64,000 nucleotides of DNA from Nakamurella aerolata. GTDB taxonomy: Bacteria > Actinomycetota > Actinomycetes > Mycobacteriales > Nakamurellaceae. How positions within the stretch are numbered: the first letter of the stretch is position 1; every line of letters starts with the position of its first letter. The stretch lies in contig NZ_JABEND010000001.1 of NCBI RefSeq assembly GCF_013002705.1, positions 310,001 to 374,000 of the forward strand, in the 5' to 3' direction. The notes under the pieces were generated by a model. The model searched no databases. It was not told the origin of the DNA and saw only the letters and a list, made by a program, of their open reading frames with translations. Of this stretch, positions 32,850 to 43,835 are shown in pieces. Position numbers and translations under genes: made by a program.

Positions 32850-34244
32850 CTACTGGCAGCGACCCAGGTGGCGAGCGCTGCGGGCCGTCAGCACTGCCAC
32901 CGCGACCGCGCCGACCACCGAAATCCCGGCGCCGAGTGCCGCGACCAACCGCCAGCCCGCGACGGCGCCGGCCTGGGGGTGAGCCAGAACGCTGATCACG
33001 GTGACTCCGATGGAGGCGCCGAGGTAGCGGACGGTGTTGTTGGCCGCTGCTCCCATCGCCGTCCGGTCGGCGGGGACCGTCGCCACCGATTGCGCGGCAA
33101 GCGAGCCGTTCAGCACGCCGGTGGCAGCTCCCGTCACCAGCAGACCCGGTAGTAGCTCCGCGGGCGACACTGGCGCGAAGACGTTGAGCAGCAACAGCAA
33201 TCCGGCACTGACACCGACGAGCCCAACGATCAACCGCCCGGGACCTACGCTGCCCGAGCGGCGCCCGGAAACAATCGCGGTGAGGGCGCTGGTGCCCGAC
33301 CACACGGCCAGCACCAGACCGGCTTGCAGCGAACTCAACGAGAGTTCGGTGATCAAAAAGGTGCAGCAGAACGACATCAGCGCAATGACGCCGGCACCGG
33401 TGGCAAAGCCCGCCACCGTCACGCCGATGAAGGGGCGGTGCCGAAACAGCGCAACGTCGAGCAGCGTGACCGTGCGCCGCAGCTGCGAGGCCACCAGACC
33501 CGCACCGAACAACGCCGCAGCAATGAACAGGACCCACGCAACGCCGCCCCCGGCGCCGCGGAGTTCCACCAGGCCGGTCAACAGGGACGTCAGCGTGGCC
33601 AGCAGCAACCCAAAACCGAGCAGATCCGGGCGGCGCGGTCGGGTATCGGGCTCCGCGGAGAACACCCGGTTACCCGCAGCCGCGACGAGCAGCGCGGCAA
33701 CGGCAAGTCCGGCGTAGAACAACCGCCAGGCACTCGCCAGATCGAGCACCCCGGTCAGCACTGGGCCGACAGCGATGCCGGCGCCCATGGTGGCACCCCA
33801 CCACCGCGCCGTCCGGGCCGGCTGGGGGTTCCCGGCTCCGGCCGCGTTGATCAGCGGGACGGCGGTGGCGATCAGCCCGGCGGCGCCCGCGCCTTGCACT
33901 ACCCGCCCGACGACGAACATCAGCACATCCGTCGCTGCCGCAGCGAGCACGGCACCGATGGCGAAAACCACCGCGCCCCAGCGGAAAACCCGGCGCCTGC
34001 CGTAGTCGTCGGCGAGGATCCCCACCACCAGCAGGCTGGCCGCGAGGCCGGCGCTCATCGCGCTGAGGATCCAGATGGCACCCTGCGGGCCGGCAGCCAA
34101 CTCCCGGTCCAACACCACCGCATTACCCAGCGGGCCGGCATAGGCGAGCATCGCCACGAACGTCGCGAGGCAGCCGAGAATGAGCGCGGCGCGATAGCGG
34201 TGGGCCGTCGATCGCGCGGTCGGCAGGCCAAGCAGTCTGGTCAC
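32850..34244 (-). CDS. MFS drug:H+ antiporter (DHA2-like)
   Basis: 464-aa major facilitator protein with about 14 hydrophobic segments, suggestive of the DHA2 drug efflux group. MFS loop motif GILADDYGRRRVFRWG near residue 75; motif C-like GATMGAGIAVGPVLTGVL near residue 150. GTG at 34244 is chosen because upstream codons run across the intergenic operator region. Its start codon lies inside the left of two dyad operators and the divergent neighbour is an HxlR regulator, so repression by that protein is likely. Confidence 0.83.
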   Translation of the reverse strand: MTRLLGLPTARSTAHRYRAALILGCLATFVAMLAYAGPLGNAVVLDRELAAGPQGAIWILSAMSAGLAASLLVVGILADDYGRRRVFRWGAVVFAIGAVLAAAATDVLMFVVGRVVQGAGAAGLIATAVPLINAAGAGNPQPARTARWWGATMGAGIAVGPVLTGVLDLASAWRLFYAGLAVAALLVAAAGNRVFSAEPDTRPRRPDLLGFGLLLATLTSLLTGLVELRGAGGGVAWVLFIAAALFGAGLVASQLRRTVTLLDVALFRHRPFIGVTVAGFATGAGVIALMSFCCTFLITELSLSSLQAGLVLAVWSGTSALTAIVSGRRSGSVGPGRLIVGLVGVSAGLLLLLNVFAPVSPAELLPGLLVTGAATGVLNGSLAAQSVATVPADRTAMGAAANNTVRYLGASIGVTVISVLAHPQAGAVAGWRLVAALGAGISVVGAVAVAVLTARSARHLGRCQ

Positions 34245-34249
34245 AAGAC
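34235..34249. promoter_or_regulatory. Dyad operator site 1 (HxlR/MFS)
   Basis: GTCTGGTCACAAGAC, an imperfect palindrome (GTCT-N-GT-N-AC-N-AGAC) covering the MFS start codon. A near-identical site lies 34 bp away. Confidence 0.6.
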
Positions 34250-34268
34250 CGATACTGCTGCATCTCGA

Positions 34269-34283
34269 GTCTGGTGACAAGAC
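34269..34283. promoter_or_regulatory. Dyad operator site 2 (HxlR/MFS)
   Basis: GTCTGGTGACAAGAC, differing from site 1 only in the central base. It sits just upstream of the hxlR -10 box. The 34-bp centre spacing is about three helical turns, so both dimers would bind the same face. Confidence 0.6.
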
Positions 34284-34294
34284 TTGACTGACGC

Positions 34295-34300
34295 TAGATT
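34295..34300 (+). promoter_or_regulatory. Candidate leaderless -10 box of hxlR-type gene
   Basis: TAGATT followed by 7 nt and ATG at 34308; 11 nt downstream of operator site 2. Confidence 0.5.
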
Positions 34301-34307
34301 GATATTC

Positions 34308-34820
34308 ATGGCACTGGGCAACGACTACCGTGAGCAGAACTGTTTCCTGGCCAGGGCGCTGGAGGTGGTGGGGGAGCGCTGGACCCTGATGATCCTGCGC
34401 GACTGTTGCTACGGTGTGCGTCACTTCTCCGACCTGTTGGCGCACCTGGACATCTCGCGCGCAGTGCTGGCCGAGCGTCTCGACACCCTGGTGGACAACG
34501 GGCTACTGACCCGCTCGCGGACCGGCCGGCAGGTCGAGTACCAGCTGACCGTAGCCGGAAAGGCGCTGTGGCCGACCATCTTCGGCCTGATGAGCTGGGG
34601 GCAGAAATATCTGCCGGCCGATCATCCGCCGCGTCGATTCCGGCATGTCACCTGTGCTGCGGATCTGGACGACAGTGGCCGCTGTCCCGACTGCGGCCGC
34701 GTCCCCGAGGTCGCCGACGTGGAGACCCGGCCGGCCGTCCGTCGCAGAGCCATCGATCGGGACGATCCGGTGGCCAAGGCGCTACGGGAGCCGCATCGGA
34801 TGCTCACACCGGTGCCCTGA
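34308..34820 (+). CDS. HxlR-family transcriptional regulator
   Basis: 170-aa winged-helix regulator. HxlR signature: NCFLARALEVVGERWTLMILRD near residue 8, RHFSDLLAHLDISRAVLAERLDTLVDNGLL, and the wing RTGRQVEYQLTVAGKALWP. The C-terminal 55 residues add a possible zinc ribbon (CAADLDDSGRCPDCGR). Divergent from the MFS exporter with two dyad operators in the shared 63-nt spacer, so it most likely represses both. An upstream TTG in frame at 34284 is rejected because it overlaps the operator. Confidence 0.85.
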   Translation: MALGNDYREQNCFLARALEVVGERWTLMILRDCCYGVRHFSDLLAHLDISRAVLAERLDTLVDNGLLTRSRTGRQVEYQLTVAGKALWPTIFGLMSWGQKYLPADHPPRRFRHVTCAADLDDSGRCPDCGRVPEVADVETRPAVRRRAIDRDDPVAKALREPHRMLTPVP

Positions 34821-34941
34821 GACACGCTCGTCGACCGCCGATGTGCCGCGTTGACCGAACAGCCCGACCTCGGCACCACCGGCCAGGCGCGCCACCACCT
34901 GCGGCCGCTACTGGCCGCCGCCACAGCGCAGGGTGGTGGCG

Positions 34942-37422
<2,481 letters not shown>

Positions 37423-37467
37423 GCGCGCGTGAGGTCCTTCTTCTTGGGCGGTCGGTGGTACCGGCGG

Positions 37468-37884
37468 TCACAGCTGTTGCAGGCGGATCAGGTTGCCGGC
37501 CGGGTCGCGGAACGAGCAGTCGCGGATACCGTAGGGCTGATCGGTCGGCTCCTGAACCACCTCGGCACCGGCGGCCTGCACCTGGTCGAACGCGGCATCG
37601 ACGTCCTTGCTGGCGAGATTGATGCTGGCATAGGTGCCCTTGGCCATCATCTCGGTGATCATGGCGCGTTCGTCGTCGGTGAGACCGGGGGTGGCGGCCA
37701 CCGGGTACAGCACGATGGCGGTATCGGGCTGTTGGGGTGAGCCGACGGTCAGCCAGTGCATGCCGTTGTATTCGACGTCATTGCGAACCTGGAAACCGAG
37801 GGCGTCGCGGTAGAAGCCGAGTGAGGCGTCGTTGTCGTTGTGCGGAAGCATGGTCTGAGCAATGGTGATGTCCATGTCGATCAC
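37468..37884 (-). CDS. VOC/glyoxalase-superfamily protein
   Basis: 138-aa single vicinal-oxygen-chelate domain of the kind found in glyoxalase I and bleomycin/fosfomycin resistance proteins. Seen: QTMLPHNDNDASLGFYRDALGFQVRND (in two parts), then INLASKDVDAAFDQVQAAGAEVVQEP and the closing FRDPAGNLIRLQQL, the last with the usual metal-ligand-like pattern. GTG at 37884 overlaps the AraC stop (GTGA); an ATG three codons later is an alternative. Coupled to AraC and 45 nt upstream of the UvrA-like gene. Confidence 0.8.
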   Translation of the reverse strand: MIDMDITIAQTMLPHNDNDASLGFYRDALGFQVRNDVEYNGMHWLTVGSPQQPDTAIVLYPVAATPGLTDDERAMITEMMAKGTYASINLASKDVDAAFDQVQAAGAEVVQEPTDQPYGIRDCSFRDPAGNLIRLQQL

Positions 37885-38375
37885 CGTACGAGCGGCGGCG
37901 CCGGCCGCGCTTCTTGATTCCTGATCGGTCTGCTGACCTGCTTGGCCACGCAGGCCGGCATGCCACCGAGGGCGCCGTCACCCTGCTGCCGGTACCCGCT
38001 GGGGGACACCCCGACGAGTTCGGTGAACCGGGTGCTGAAGGTTCCGAGTGACGAGCAGCCGACGGCAAAGCACACCTCGGTGACGGTGGCATCGCCCTTG
38101 CGCAGCAACGCCATCGCCCGTTCGATCCGCCTTGTCATCAGATACGCATACGGCGACTCGCCGTAGGCCTTCTTGAACGCGCGGCTGAAATGGCCTGGTG
38201 ACATCAGCGCGTCACGGGCCAACGCGTCGACGTTGAGCGGCTGGGCGTACTCGCGATCGATGCGGTCACGCACCCGGCGCAGTCGGACCAGGTCGGCCAG
38301 CTGATCGGCGTTGGAATGAGGTTCCCGCGGGTCCACGAGGGTCATCCTGCCAGCCCCCGGCGTCAACACGCTCAT
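37881..38375 (-). CDS. AraC-family transcriptional regulator (short)
   Basis: 164-aa protein consisting mainly of the two-helix-turn-helix AraC DNA-binding domain (residues 33-130): LNVDALARDALMSPGHFSRAFKKAYGESPYAYL, and the second motif VTEVCFAVGCSSLGTFSTRFTELVGVSPSGYR. There is no separate ligand-binding domain; a basic tail of 30 residues follows. It heads the operon with the VOC and UvrA-like genes, so it probably controls them. A downstream ATG (MTLVDP) is an alternative start. Confidence 0.83.
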   Translation of the reverse strand: MSVLTPGAGRMTLVDPREPHSNADQLADLVRLRRVRDRIDREYAQPLNVDALARDALMSPGHFSRAFKKAYGESPYAYLMTRRIERAMALLRKGDATVTEVCFAVGCSSLGTFSTRFTELVGVSPSGYRQQGDGALGGMPACVAKQVSRPIRNQEARPAPPLVR

Positions 38376-38497
38376 ACCGAACGGGGCGGGTGCGCGGCTA
38401 CCCCCGGCGCCGTCCGTTCCGTGCCACCCGTTTCGCGCTGCCCGCGAGCGCTGTCCCGTGCCTGTGAAATCGGTTGGATCGACCGCGTGGCCGGGTC

Positions 38498-38503
38498 TAC
38501 GGT
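38498..38503 (+). promoter_or_regulatory. Candidate leaderless -10 box of VOC gene
   Basis: TACGGT followed by 6 nt and ATG at 38510. Confidence 0.5.
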
Positions 38504-38509
38504 GGCCGG

Positions 38510-39220
38510 ATGGGCGTGCAGCTGATCAGCACCGTCTTCGAAGCCCGCGATCCAGACCGCTTGGGGCAGTTCTGGAGTGAGCTGCTGGACGTGACACCGG
38601 TGCGCGACAACGCCGGCACCCTGCTGCCGGGCGACCGGACCCGCGCGGGCCTACGATTCGCTCCGGGAGTGGGTCGCGCGCCCGATCCCAACCCGACGCA
38701 TCTGCACCTGGTGACCGACTCGGTCGACGACCAGCAGGTGACAGTGGCCGCGGCGCTCGCGCGCGGCGCTGTTCCGGCCGACGTCGGCCAGGGTCCTGAC
38801 GCCGATTTCGTGGTCCTCGCCGATCCGGAGGGCAACGAGTTCTGTGTGCTGCTGCGCAACAACTACCTGGTGGGGACCGGATTCTTCGGTGAGATCGCCG
38901 GCACCGGAAGCAGATCGGTCGGGTTATTCTGGAGCCAGGCTCTGAGCTGGCCGCTGGTCTGGGACCGCGACGGTGAAACCGTTGTGCAGTCACCGCACGG
39001 GGGTACCAAGGTCGCCTGGAGCGGTACGCCGGCGACCCGCCACGGTCCGCGGCCGCAGCATCTCGAGGCCGCGACCGACCAGCCGCTGGGTGCCGAGATC
39101 GATCGGTTGCTGGCGTTGGGTGCCGCCGTCGTCGACCAGCCGCGCGCGGACAGCGCGGGTACCGAATCGGTGAGGCTGGCCGACCCCGACGGCTACCCCT
39201 TCGTGCTACGGGTGGGTTGA
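38510..39220 (+). CDS. Two-domain VOC family protein
   Basis: 236-aa protein with two glyoxalase-like halves (residues 1-118 and 122-236). First half: LISTVFEARDPDRLGQFWSELL, HLHLVTDSVDD, VVLADPEGNEFCVL. Second half: GSRSVGLFWSQAL, LHL-equivalent QHLEAATDQ, and VRLADPDGYPFVLRVG. This is the actinobacterial glyoxalase-like arrangement of unknown substrate. The end overlaps the convergent TetR gene by 28 nt. Confidence 0.8.
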   Translation: MGVQLISTVFEARDPDRLGQFWSELLDVTPVRDNAGTLLPGDRTRAGLRFAPGVGRAPDPNPTHLHLVTDSVDDQQVTVAAALARGAVPADVGQGPDADFVVLADPEGNEFCVLLRNNYLVGTGFFGEIAGTGSRSVGLFWSQALSWPLVWDRDGETVVQSPHGGTKVAWSGTPATRHGPRPQHLEAATDQPLGAEIDRLLALGAAVVDQPRADSAGTESVRLADPDGYPFVLRVG

Positions 39221-39810
39221 GCGGCCGGCGCTCGACCCGGCTGGTTCCCGGCAAGCACCGCTCGGGCGCCCTTTTTGGCCCTGGCATAGGCGGCGTGGTC
39301 GCCGAGCGTGCTCGCGATCACCTGAGCGCCCTCGTACAGCAACTGCAGGTGATCGGCCTTCGCCTTGCTCGACACCAGGCTACGAAAGAGCTGGCGCATC
39401 CAGCGTTTCTCGTCGCAGACCACGGCGGCCACCGGATGCGCGGTGTTCCCGAACTCGGCCCAGGCGTTGACGAATGCGCAGCCACGTGGGTTCTGCTCGG
39501 CCCAGCGCGCGGCGGCGTCGTACACCACGAGCGGTCGCTCTTCGTCGCGCGTGAGCGACAGGGTGTCGAGCAGCAGCGCCTGCCAGTGGTGGGCGCGGCG
39601 CTGCAGGTATGCGCACGCCAGCTCGCTCTTGGAGCCGAACCGTTGGTAGAGAGTTCGTTTGGTGACGCCGGCGGTCTCCGCCACCAGGTCGACGCCCACC
39701 GCACCGATGCCGCGCCAATAGAAAAGGTCTTCGGCCGCGTCGAGCAGTCGCTCGCCGGCACCGGTGGTGACCGGCAGTGGAACCGGTTGCAGGGTCAGTA
39801 CGCTGCGCAT
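39193..39810 (-). CDS. TetR-family transcriptional regulator
   Basis: 205-aa repressor. The TetR helix-turn-helix is visible near residues 15-60 (AAEDLFYWRGIGAVGVDLVAETAGVTKRTLYQRFGSK in parts). The C-terminal ligand domain is typical (CAFVNAWAEFG, VCDEKRWMRQLFRSLV). ATG 39810 is chosen; upstream codons cross the intergenic operator and run into the divergent transporter gene. A perfect palindrome lies in the shared spacer, so it likely represses the EamA transporter and itself. Confidence 0.85.
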   Translation of the reverse strand: MRSVLTLQPVPLPVTTGAGERLLDAAEDLFYWRGIGAVGVDLVAETAGVTKRTLYQRFGSKSELACAYLQRRAHHWQALLLDTLSLTRDEERPLVVYDAAARWAEQNPRGCAFVNAWAEFGNTAHPVAAVVCDEKRWMRQLFRSLVSSKAKADHLQLLYEGAQVIASTLGDHAAYARAKKGARAVLAGNQPGRAPAAQPTRSTKG

Positions 39811-39856
39811 GGCGAGTCCGTTCAGCAGGGCGTGAAGTGGGGCGTGCACTGCGAGT

Positions 39857-39870
39857 ATACCGACCGGTAT
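39857..39870. promoter_or_regulatory. TetR operator palindrome
   Basis: ATACCGACCGGTAT, perfect 6-bp arms around AC, in the 75-nt tetR/eamA spacer. Its right arm overlaps a TATGGT (39868-39873) that could be the transporter -10 box, 12 nt before the ATG. Confidence 0.65.
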
Positions 39871-39885
39871 GGTTACCTCGACGCC

Positions 39886-40830
39886 ATGACGGGAGATCGG
39901 CGATCGCTCGGCTGGAGTATCGGCTTCGTGCTGTGCTGGTCGTCCGGTTTTGTCGGCGCGGTGTTGGCCGAACCAGCCGGATCGACGGCCGGAGTGTTGG
40001 CGTGGCGCTACCTGGTGACGGCCGTCCTGCTGCTCGCCGTCACCATGGGCCGGTGGCATCGCTTGTCTCGCACGGAACTCCTGCGCCAAGCCGTTATCGG
40101 GCTGCTCGCCCACGTGGTGTTTCTGGGCGGGGTGTTCGCCGCGACGGCCGGGGGAGTCAGTGCGGGCGCGGTCGCCCTGGTGTGCGGGCTGCAACCCATG
40201 CTGGTGCTCCTGGCGGGCCGAATCGGCTGGGGGGACGCGGTTTCCGCGCGTCAGGTTATCGGCCTCGGACTCGGCTTCGGTGCCGTCGCCATCGCGGTCG
40301 GTGGCGACGCTTCGGGTTCGGCGGGTTTGCTGGTGCTCCCGGTCGCGAGCGTGCTCGCCCTGTCCGGGGCCGCGCTACTGGAGCGGCGGTGGCGTCCGCA
40401 GCTGGACGCGCCGACGGCGCTGACCGTGCAGGTCACCGTGTCGGCAGTGGTGTTCGCGGGGTTCGCCATGGTCACGCACCGGTTATCGGTCGCGCTCAGC
40501 TGGCAGTTGATCGGAGCACTCAGCTGGTTGGTGCTGCTGTCCGGCATCGGCGGCTATCTCTGCTTCGTCATGTGTCTGCGCCGGTTGGGCAGTACCGGTA
40601 CCAGCCTGCTGCTGTATCTGACGCCGGCGGTGACGACGATGTGGGTGTGGCTGATGCTGGGCCAGCCACCGACTCTCTGGCAATGGCTTGGCCTCGGCAT
40701 TGGCGCCCTGGCGGTTGCCCTGGCCTGGCCACGCCCGACAGCGGCCGCCCAGCAACCGGAACCGCCCGACGGTGACCAGCCGGCCCGGTCGAACCGCGGT
40801 GTCGACCCGGGGCTGCCACCAGTTCGGTGA
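39886..40830 (+). CDS. EamA/DMT-superfamily transporter
   Basis: 314-aa membrane protein with ten hydrophobic segments in two EamA repeats (WSIGFVLCWSSGFVGAVLAEP near the start; LVLLSGIGGYLCFVMCLRRLGSTGTSLLLYLTPAVT in parts in the second repeat). Likely a metabolite or drug exporter. ATG 39886 follows the TetR operator. A hydrophilic tail of about 30 residues ends the protein. The frame is open much further upstream, antisense to tetR, but that part is shadow. Confidence 0.85.
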   Translation: MTGDRRSLGWSIGFVLCWSSGFVGAVLAEPAGSTAGVLAWRYLVTAVLLLAVTMGRWHRLSRTELLRQAVIGLLAHVVFLGGVFAATAGGVSAGAVALVCGLQPMLVLLAGRIGWGDAVSARQVIGLGLGFGAVAIAVGGDASGSAGLLVLPVASVLALSGAALLERRWRPQLDAPTALTVQVTVSAVVFAGFAMVTHRLSVALSWQLIGALSWLVLLSGIGGYLCFVMCLRRLGSTGTSLLLYLTPAVTTMWVWLMLGQPPTLWQWLGLGIGALAVALAWPRPTAAAQQPEPPDGDQPARSNRGVDPGLPPVR

Positions 40831-40843
40831 CCCCGCGATCGTG

Positions 40844-41239
40844 TCAGACCGCAGGGAGTCGGGCCTTCAACAGGCAGAACGCATTACCCTCGGGATCGGC
40901 GAGTACGTGCCATTGCTCATCACCGGTCTGGCCGACATCGGCGGGGCGCGCGCCGAGCGCCAGCAGCCGCTCCAGTTCGGCGTCCTGATCGCGGTCGGTG
41001 GCGTTGACGTCGATGTGCAGGCGCGGCTTCGCCGTTGCCGGATCGTCGTTCCGGCTCAGAATGATGGTCGGCTGCCGGCCGCCGAATCCGTCGGCGGCGC
41101 CGATCTCCACCTCCCCGACGGTGCCATCCGGTTGCAGCTCCCGATCGAGAACGACGAAATCCAAGACGTTGCACCAGAACTGCGCCAGCAGCTCCGGGTC
41201 GCGGCATTCCAGCACCAGCTCACTGATTCGGCAGGCCAT
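40844..41239 (-). CDS. VOC/glyoxalase-superfamily protein
   Basis: 131-aa single-domain protein: ISELVLECRDPELLAQFWCNVLDF, PRLHIDVNATDRDQDAELERLLALGARPADVGQ (in parts) and WHVLADPEGNAFCLLKARL. The DPEGNxFC end is typical of a group related to the neighbouring two-domain VOC. Convergent with the EamA gene, 13 nt apart. It has its own TAGGTT box. Confidence 0.82.
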   Translation of the reverse strand: MACRISELVLECRDPELLAQFWCNVLDFVVLDRELQPDGTVGEVEIGAADGFGGRQPTIILSRNDDPATAKPRLHIDVNATDRDQDAELERLLALGARPADVGQTGDEQWHVLADPEGNAFCLLKARLPAV

Positions 41240-41245
41240 CCGTCG

Positions 41246-41251
41246 AACCTA
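41246..41251 (-). promoter_or_regulatory. Candidate leaderless -10 box of VOC gene
   Basis: Reads TAGGTT on the minus strand, 6 nt before the ATG at 41239. Confidence 0.5.
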
Positions 41252-41513
41252 CCTACCGGCGGCCCGCTCGATTGGGGCGCGGGAATGATCTGCCGCCGGC
41301 GGCGGTTACACCTGTCGACGGTCCTGGACATGCCCCGGGCCCCAACCTATTGCCGCTACGAGCGGCCACTCGCCGAGAGGCGCACTGGCAGGGCCGTCCC
41401 ACCGCTGAGCCGCCCGCGACCGCAAGGTCCGGGCGGCTTTGTGGCATTCGAGGCAGAGTCGGCGCAGGCTGTGAGGCAGTAGGGCAGGCGAGGCGAAGGG
41501 CGGTGAGGTGCCG

Positions 41514-41933
41514 ATGACGGGCTCGCTCGGCTGGGATCTGCTGATTGGGCTGGGCGCCGCACTACTGCTGGCCTGGATCGCCCTGATCATCGTCCTGGTC
41601 ATCGTGCGGCCACGCCGCGGCTTGTTGCCGGAGGCACTTCGGTTGCTGCCCGACGTGCTGCGCCTGGTGCGCCGACTCGCCGCGGACAAGACCCTGCCGC
41701 GCGGGGTGCGGATCCGGCTGGGGTTGCTGCTGGTGTATCTGGCGTCGCCGATCGACCTCGTGCCTGACTTCATCCCGGTGCTGGGCTACGCCGACGACGC
41801 CATCGTGGTGACAGCGGTGCTCCGCGGCGTCGTCCGGCGGGCGGGTCTGGCGGCCGTGCGCGCGCACTGGCCGGGCACCGACGACGGCTTCGCCGCCGTC
41901 GTCCGGCTCGCCGGCCTTGATCGCCGGAGCTGA
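41514..41933 (+). CDS. YkvA-like DUF1232 membrane protein
   Basis: 139-aa protein with one N-terminal transmembrane helix (residues 8-30) and a C-terminal DUF1232 domain: LPRGVRIRLGLLLVYLASPIDLVPDFIPVLGYADDAIVV (in parts), where SPIDLVPDFIPVLGYADD is the family hallmark. Function unknown in the family. ATG 41514 has GGTGAGG 6 nt upstream; a GTG two codons earlier is possible. Confidence 0.83.
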   Translation: MTGSLGWDLLIGLGAALLLAWIALIIVLVIVRPRRGLLPEALRLLPDVLRLVRRLAADKTLPRGVRIRLGLLLVYLASPIDLVPDFIPVLGYADDAIVVTAVLRGVVRRAGLAAVRAHWPGTDDGFAAVVRLAGLDRRS

Positions 41934-42253
41934 CTGCGTCTCGCCGGTAGTCCGGGTCGCGCTCGGTACATCAACTGCGCCCTGCCTGGACCATTCCAGA
42001 CATCCCTCGACACATCATTTGCTGATGAATGGTTTCGCACGATCGGTCCGGTCGGCACCGAAACGCGACGGGCCACCCGGGCTGGGTCGTGGCGCGCCGG
42101 AAAGAAGTGACAAAGTGGATGGACTTGCCCAGCGCAGATCGCTACGGTGTGCAAGGTGTTGCCTGCCCGCCCGGAATCCGCGAGTGCGTACGGGCACGTC
42201 GAACCCGCGGCGGGGGCTGTGATTTGCCTCCCGCAGCGCACCGGTGGCGTCCG
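41934..42253. other. 320-nt spacer before ROK gene
   Basis: No convincing gene on either strand. It contains CATCATTTGCTGATG (5-bp inverted arms around TTTGC) near 42014-42028, a possible operator, and no clear promoter hexamer pair. Confidence 0.4.
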
Positions 42254-43489
42254 ATGACGTTCGCATCCCGCGGCGCAAACATGCCGAGGCTGGCCGACTT
42301 CAACCAACGCGTCGTTCTTGAGACGATCCGGCGTCAGGCCGGGGATGTGAGTCGCACCGAGCTCGCCGAGCTGACAGGCCTGTCGCCGCAGACGGTTTCG
42401 AACGTGACGCGGCGCCTCCTCGATTCCAATCTGATCCGCGAGACCGGGCGGGCGGCCACCGGGCCGGGCAAGCCGAGGACGATGCTCCGGCTCAACGCCG
42501 GCGGGGGATTCGCGGTCGGGGTGCATCTGGATCCGCTCGTCATCGACTTCGTCGTTGTCGACGTCAGCGGCGCGATGGTCGCCCGGGGCGCGCGCACCAC
42601 GCCGACGGTCGGCAGCCCGCGGCATGTGCTGTCGGCCATTGCCACGTCGATCAAGCAGATTCTCCGGAAAGCGGGCGCCGACCATACGGCGGTGATGGGC
42701 GTTGGGGTGGGCGCCCCCGGACCGATCGATCATGCCAACGGAGTGGTGCTGGACCCCCCGTTGCTGACCGGTTGGCGCAATGTTCCGGTGGTTGCCGACC
42801 TGGGCCAGCGGCTCGGCCTGCCGGTGATGCTCGAGAAGGACGTGGTGGCCGCAACAATCGGCGAGAACTGGGCAAGGCTGTCGGACGAGACAGCCAGCTT
42901 CCTGTACTTCTACCTGGGCACCGGCGTGGGGATCGGTGCCGTCCTTGATGGCCAGGTGTTGCGCGGCGCCAGCCAAAACTTCGGCGAGGTCGGACATTTG
43001 GTGGTCGCACACGACGGCCCCCGCTGCACCCGCTGCGGCCGGGTGGGGGAGTTGGGACCACTCCTGGAGCCGACCAGCGTGGTGGCCGACGGTGTCGCCG
43101 CCGGTGTTGTCGCGCCTCCGGCGTCCGCCGCGGTGGACGACGTGGATGCACGCTTCCGGGAGATCTGGGACGCCGCCGAGAACGACTCCGCTGCCGGCAA
43201 CATCGTCGAGAACTACATCAGCCGACTCGCGGTCGGTGTCGCCAGAGTGACTGACCTGCTTGATGTTCGAGAAGTCGTGTTCGGGGGACCGTACTGGTCG
43301 ATGATGGCCGAGCGCGTGCTCGCCGGAATGCCGGCGACCCTCGCCACCGAAGCCGTGCTCCGCTCGGTCGGCAGCGTCCGGCTCAGCGCCTCCCGATTTG
43401 CCGACACCGGCGGTGCCATGGGCGCCGCCTCGTTGGTGCTCGACCACGCCTTGTCGGTGCGCCCGGACTTTCTGAGCCTGCGGCCCTGA
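42254..43489 (+). CDS. ROK-family transcriptional repressor
   Basis: 411-aa NagC/XylR-type regulator. The N-terminal winged helix (RADVSRTEL-like: GDVSRTELAELTGLSPQTVSNVTRRLLDSNLI, in parts, near residues 32-65) precedes a ROK sugar-kinase-like domain with VGVGAPGPID, the GTGVGIGAVLDGQVLRGA loop and the zinc motif near residue 255 (CTRCGRVGELG). The third Cys of the usual CxCGxxGC is absent. ATG 42254 is preferred; upstream frame is non-conserved. It is immediately upstream of a complete ABC importer and probably senses the imported sugar. Confidence 0.85.
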   Translation: MTFASRGANMPRLADFNQRVVLETIRRQAGDVSRTELAELTGLSPQTVSNVTRRLLDSNLIRETGRAATGPGKPRTMLRLNAGGGFAVGVHLDPLVIDFVVVDVSGAMVARGARTTPTVGSPRHVLSAIATSIKQILRKAGADHTAVMGVGVGAPGPIDHANGVVLDPPLLTGWRNVPVVADLGQRLGLPVMLEKDVVAATIGENWARLSDETASFLYFYLGTGVGIGAVLDGQVLRGASQNFGEVGHLVVAHDGPRCTRCGRVGELGPLLEPTSVVADGVAAGVVAPPASAAVDDVDARFREIWDAAENDSAAGNIVENYISRLAVGVARVTDLLDVREVVFGGPYWSMMAERVLAGMPATLATEAVLRSVGSVRLSASRFADTGGAMGAASLVLDHALSVRPDFLSLRP

Positions 43490-43752
43490 CCAGCGGCGTC
43501 CGCGCGCGCGTGCAGCCCCGACGGCGGTGCGGGCCGGTCCGACTCCGAGCTGGCTGTGCCGGCACCCGTCATGACGCTCAACCTGGCATTCCTCGAATGT
43601 CCATACGGTGGAGTAACTCGTCCGCCAGCACAGGTCCGGCGCACGCCGAGGCAGCCGTCTGACCTGGCGATATTTACTGCAGGACAACGGGAACGGCGCG
43701 CCGTCATGCGGTTGATCCTGGGTACGTCAGCTACGGCCGCCGTTCAGCGGGG

Positions 43753-43773
43753 TTTATCCAAGTTATTGACAAG
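43753..43773 (+). promoter_or_regulatory. AT-rich promoter/operator candidate of the ABC importer
   Basis: An AT-rich island in an otherwise GC-rich 346-nt spacer (43490-43835). It contains TTGACA at 43766-43771, a possible -35, and CAAG repeats around it that could be a ROK site. A GTGTG/CACAC inverted repeat lies at about 43785-43802. No gene is seen in the rest of the spacer. Confidence 0.4.
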
Positions 43774-43835
43774 CGGCCGCTCGCGTGTGAATGTGCACAC
43801 ACACAATGCCGTGCGCCGACGATGAGGAGCCCGCC

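Noticed and set aside
34821-34941. Small gene between hxlR and the UvrA-like gene
   Set aside because: A short protein-like stretch exists, but there is no start, no ribosome site and no recognisable motif.
39217-40830. A 537-aa fusion protein upstream of the EamA transporter
   Set aside because: The first 223 codons are antisense to a convincing tetR gene and cross the operator; the transporter starts at 39886.
41240-41513. Minus-strand gene with a CxxCH motif
   Set aside because: The frame runs through the shadow of the YkvA-like gene and lacks a ribosome site; the motif alone is not enough.
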